A DNA stretch of 9,363 bases from Deltaproteobacteria bacterium (GTDB lineage Bacteria; Desulfobacterota; Desulfobacteria; Desulfobacterales; JAUVGT01). The stretch spans positions 1 through 9,363 of the forward strand of contig JAUVGT010000189.1 of NCBI GenBank assembly GCA_030593645.1, read 5' to 3'. A model generated the notes under the pieces. The model did no database searches and had not been told where the DNA came from. It was given only the letters and a program-made list of their open reading frames with translations. A program made the position numbers and the translations under genes. Positions 7,366 through 9,363 of the stretch are shown piece by piece. Each line of letters opens with the position of its first letter. Position 1 is the stretch's first letter.

Positions 7366-7490
7366 GACGGTTTCGTAAAAAGTCCAACTTCTGCGTTGCG
7401 CTGCATTTCGCAATCATTCAACGTACTATAAGTACGCTTCATGATTACGAAATTTGCACGCCTTGAATTTGAACTCTTTACGAAACCGTC
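7366..7490. mobile_element. MITE-like palindromic element, 125 bp
   Basis: Perfect 14-bp terminal inverted repeats GACGGTTTCGTAAA (7366-7379) and TTTACGAAACCGTC (7477-7490) enclose an imperfect palindrome. Its centre is CGTACT-ATA-AGTACG (7422-7436), flanked by AATCAT/ATGATT and ATTTCG/CGAAAT pairs. The whole unit can fold into one long hairpin and encodes no transposase, so it would depend on an enzyme supplied elsewhere. No clear target-site duplication is seen. Its right end overlaps the inner part of the right outer repeat, so it may be the older core of the larger 6640-7516 unit, or a later insertion into it. Confidence 0.7.
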
Positions 7491-7516
7491 TAATTCGGAC
7501 TTTTTACGAGACCATC
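7480..7516 (-). repeat. Right 37-bp inverted repeat of the Lrp-containing unit
   Basis: Read on the minus strand it begins GATGGTCTCGTAAAAAGTCC and continues GAAT, TA, then GACGGTTTCGT, matching 6640-6676 at 33 of 37 positions. Its outer end is 23 bp before the lysA start codon, so the unit abuts lysA without interrupting it. Confidence 0.85.
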
Positions 7517-7525
7517 AAACAAAGC

Positions 7526-7529
7526 GGAG
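7526..7529 (+). promoter_or_regulatory. Shine-Dalgarno supporting the lysA start at 7540
   Basis: GGAG lies 10 bp before the ATG at 7540. The farther upstream in-frame ATG at 7441 lies within the MITE-like palindrome and has no such site, so the start nearest the conserved protein is preferred. Confidence 0.55.
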
Positions 7530-7539
7530 TAATTTAATT

Positions 7540-8805
7540 ATGCCAATGCCTCAGGATTTTGAAAAAAGATTAAACCCGATTCTTAAATATGTTGTAGAAG
7601 AATTCGATACCCCTTTTCATATTTATGATGAAAAGGGTATCAGGGATACCGGACGTTACCTGCTCAAAACATTTTCTGATATATTAAATTTCCGTGAGTT
7701 TTTCGCGGTTAAGGCGCTACCAAATCCGCGCATCCTTGAAATCATGCTGGATATGGGTTTTGGGTTTGACTGCAGTTCCATCACTGAACTCCTCCTCTGC
7801 CGAAGGATGGGAGCCAAAGCAAATGATATCATTTTTACATCCAACAATACCAGCCTTGAAGAATTCAAATTTGCTTTTAAGAATCAAGGCTGTATTCTTA
7901 ATTTGGATGACATTACACTTGTTGATAAGGCACCATATATACCTGGACTCATCTGTTTTCGCTACAATCCGGGACCCCGACGGACCGGAAATCAGTTTAT
8001 CGGGAATCCGAAAGAAGCAAAATATGGTGTAAGTCACGAACAGATTGTTCATGCTTACCAAATGGCGCGGGACAGGGGTGCGAATCAGTTCGGACTGCAC
8101 ACCATGGTTGTCTCAAACGAAATTGATCACAAATATATTATTCAAACCGTAAAAATGCTGCTTGACCTTGTGGAAGAGATATCTTTTAAGCTGGGGATTA
8201 TTTTTAAATTTATTAATATCGGCGGTGGACTCGGTATTCCATATCATCCCGATGAAACACCTCTCGATCTTATTTCAATTGCCGCAGAGACAAAAAATCT
8301 TTTTACTGCATTCAATACAAGACACGGATACGTCCCCGCACTTTATGTGGAGAGTGGGAGGTACATAACCGGACCCCATGGTGTGCTTGTAGTAAATGCC
8401 ATTAATCAAAAAGATACTTACAGGAAATTTATCGGTGTTAACGCTTGCATGTCTTCACTCATGAGACCGGCAATTTATGGGGCCTATCATCACATAACCG
8501 TACACGGGAAAAAACCAGGGCCATCTGATGGTTTGGCTGATGTAGTGGGTTCTTTGTGTGAGAATAATGACAAATTTGCCATCCAAAGGTCCCTTCCCCC
8601 TATTGAAGATGGCGATATTCTGATGATCCACGATACCGGTGCCCACGGGCATTCAGTTGGTTTTAATTATAATGGCCGATTAAGACCCAAAGAGCTCCTT
8701 CTCCGTGAAGATGGGTCCGTGGAGCTTATCCGCCGTGAGGAGTTACCGGCAGATTATTTTGCCACTCTAAATTTTGAACCCAGCGTTATGGCCGTCAATT
8801 TATAG
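7540..8805 (+). CDS. lysA: Diaminopimelate decarboxylase
   Basis: This 421-residue cytosolic PLP enzyme of fold type III (alanine racemase-like barrel, group IV decarboxylases) converts meso-diaminopimelate to L-lysine and CO2, the last step of lysine synthesis. Visible features are the PLP-binding lysine in FFAVKALPNP (K58), the phosphate-binding GGGLGIPY loop (228-235), ESGRY (271-275) in place of the common EPGR, the catalytic CEN motif in GSLCENNDKFA (337-347, C340), and HDTGAHGHSVGFNYNGR (364-380), matching the usual DAGAYG...NYN motif. The family's HIGSQ segment is replaced by HTMVVSNE (187-194). This pattern fits the LysA variant I recall from clostridia and other anaerobes. The open frame extends back to 7441, but those 33 residues derive from repeat DNA, so 7540 (or 7546) is preferred. 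An ornithine, arginine or carboxynorspermidine decarboxylase is less likely given the CENNDKFA and GAHG motifs. Confidence 0.87.
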   Translation: MPMPQDFEKRLNPILKYVVEEFDTPFHIYDEKGIRDTGRYLLKTFSDILNFREFFAVKALPNPRILEIMLDMGFGFDCSSITELLLCRRMGAKANDIIFTSNNTSLEEFKFAFKNQGCILNLDDITLVDKAPYIPGLICFRYNPGPRRTGNQFIGNPKEAKYGVSHEQIVHAYQMARDRGANQFGLHTMVVSNEIDHKYIIQTVKMLLDLVEEISFKLGIIFKFINIGGGLGIPYHPDETPLDLISIAAETKNLFTAFNTRHGYVPALYVESGRYITGPHGVLVVNAINQKDTYRKFIGVNACMSSLMRPAIYGAYHHITVHGKKPGPSDGLADVVGSLCENNDKFAIQRSLPPIEDGDILMIHDTGAHGHSVGFNYNGRLRPKELLLREDGSVELIRREELPADYFATLNFEPSVMAVNL

Positions 8806-8995
8806 AATGAATTCCGCCGGAATCAAGGAAAGATATTGATACAAGGAGCAGGCTCTAACCTTGGCCTTACTTTATAAGCGGAACTGCCGAATGGGTTTGT
8901 ATATATTGAGCTGAGAAAAGACCGCTTAATTTGTCAGCATTCGATGCCATGCTTTTGCTCTCCATAACATCCTCAAAAATTAACAAAATTCCTTA

Positions 8996-9024
8996 TTGAT
9001 CGTTTCAGATAAACCTTGTATGAT
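8996..9024 (+). promoter_or_regulatory. Promoter of the KH-domain gene
   Basis: TTGATC (8996-9001, 4/6) and TATGAT (9019-9024, 5/6) are separated by exactly 17 bp, the sigma-70 optimum. The predicted start near 9031 leaves a leader of about 30 nt that includes the Shine-Dalgarno at 9050. This implies that the gene is transcribed on its own rather than from lysA. Confidence 0.55.
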
Positions 9025-9049
9025 CCATATAACCCAATCATCCCTTGAC

Positions 9050-9054
9050 AGGAG
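9050..9054 (+). promoter_or_regulatory. Shine-Dalgarno that fixes the KH-domain gene start
   Basis: AGGAG lies 7 bp before the ATG at 9062. The in-frame upstream codon at 8996 is a TTG overlapping the -35 box and can be set aside. Confidence 0.8.
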
Positions 9055-9061
9055 TTGTATC

Positions 9062-9292
9062 ATGAAAGAAATAATTGAAACTATTGTACGAGCGATAGTT
9101 GATGATCCAGATGCCGTATCCGTTACAGAAGTTAGCGGTGCGCATACATCAATACTGGAGCTTAAAGTGGCCAAAACAGACATCGGCAAGGTCATCGGTA
9201 AACAGGGTCGTACCGCCGGCGCACTTCGGACCATATTGAGCGCTGTTTCGGCTAAGGAAAAAAAGCGCACAGTGCTTGAAATCGTCGACTAA
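9062..9292 (+). CDS. khpA: KH-domain RNA-binding protein, KhpA (YlqC) family
   Basis: This 76-residue cytosolic protein is a single KH domain of the KhpA/YlqC type. Relatives bind RNA, often with KhpB, and affect cell size and post-transcriptional control. The defining GxxG loop is GKQG (46-49) within IGKVIGKQGRTAGALR (41-56), followed by the amphipathic helix and a final strand VLEIVD. The length matches the family (about 75-80). The start is set by AGGAG 7 bp upstream and gives the typical N-terminus MKEIIETIVRAIVD. In many bacteria this gene sits between rpsP and rimM. Here the upstream neighbour is lysA and the gene has its own promoter, so it could be a relocated khpA or a paralogue. The 71 bp after the stop contain no clear rimM start. 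Confidence 0.9.
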   Translation: MKEIIETIVRAIVDDPDAVSVTEVSGAHTSILELKVAKTDIGKVIGKQGRTAGALRTILSAVSAKEKKRTVLEIVD

Positions 9293-9363
9293 TCTGAAAG
9301 GCCGGCATTGCCGATAGATGACCGCATTTCCGGAAAAACACAAAGAGTTTACGCAAACACTTT

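Larger units (their letters stand above)
8806..9061. other. Intergenic region between lysA and the KH-domain gene
   Basis: These 256 bp hold no supported gene. Just after the lysA stop there is a small dyad ATTCC-GCC-GGAAT (8811-8823) without a T-run, so it is a poor terminator. The KH-domain gene's promoter lies at the distal end. Confidence 0.6.

Noticed and set aside
7717..8100. 127-codon minus-strand frame and overlapping plus-strand frames inside lysA
   Set aside because: They are shadows of the strongly conserved LysA frame with no independent start signals.
8811..8823. ATTCC-GCC-GGAAT dyad as lysA terminator
   Set aside because: The stem is only 5 bp with no T-run after it.
8980..9270. 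96-codon minus-strand frame
   Set aside because: It is antisense to the KH-domain gene, has no Shine-Dalgarno, and the KH frame has complete family motifs.
9303..9336. Small inverted repeats CGGC-ATT-GCCG and TTTCCGGAAA after the KH-domain gene
   Set aside because: Stems are 4-5 bp and no T-run follows, so they do not support a terminator.
9318..9363. ATG opening a frame that runs off the window end (MTAFPEKHKEF...)
   Set aside because: There is no Shine-Dalgarno at proper distance, only 15 codons are visible, and it does not resemble RimM or any family I recognise.

Overview
The window reads as an anaerobic bacterial chromosome, most likely a sulfate-reducing or related deltaproteobacterium (Desulfobacterales-like). 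The basis is a giant acyl-CoA dehydratase activase-type protein, a LysA of the variant I associate with strict anaerobes, and repeats whose ends read GGTTTCGTAAAAAGTCC, which I recall from that group. This assignment is inference from gene content; no rRNA or other taxonomic marker is present.

Left part, minus strand (64-5365): two genes run leftward, probably as one transcript. The promoter-proximal gene encodes a 1453-residue protein with two tandem BcrAD/BadFG (HgdC-type) ATPase modules followed by DUF2229- and HgdB-like modules, so activator and acceptor halves of a radical dehydratase-type system appear to be fused. It is followed 52 bp later by a diacylglycerol kinase-family lipid kinase. 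Both have good Shine-Dalgarno sites.

Middle (5366-5831): a 466-bp AT-rich divergent intergenic region with no confident gene. It holds a 15-bp dyad, several GTGAT/ATCAC half-sites and a 66-codon open stretch without ATG start or recognisable family. It separates the activase from a plus-strand secreted endonuclease/exonuclease/phosphatase-fold hydrolase (5832-6635), which lacks a visible Shine-Dalgarno but has a TATAAT box 11 bp before its start codon.

Right part, plus strand: an Lrp/AsnC-family regulator (6856-7311) with a strong promoter lies between 37-bp inverted repeats (6640-6676 and 7480-7516, 33/37 matching). Just inside the right repeat is a palindromic MITE-like element (7366-7490). 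This gives an 877-bp unit that looks like a regulator carried between transposon-type ends. Next comes diaminopimelate decarboxylase (lysA, 7540-8805), the last step of lysine biosynthesis; its reading frame runs back into the repeat, so its start is easily misannotated. The window closes with a small KH-domain RNA-binding protein (KhpA type, 9062-9292) with its own well-formed promoter.

The two most unusual items are the inverted-repeat-bounded Lrp cassette against lysA and the four-module activase fusion. No complete transposase, tRNA, rRNA, CRISPR array or phage gene is visible.
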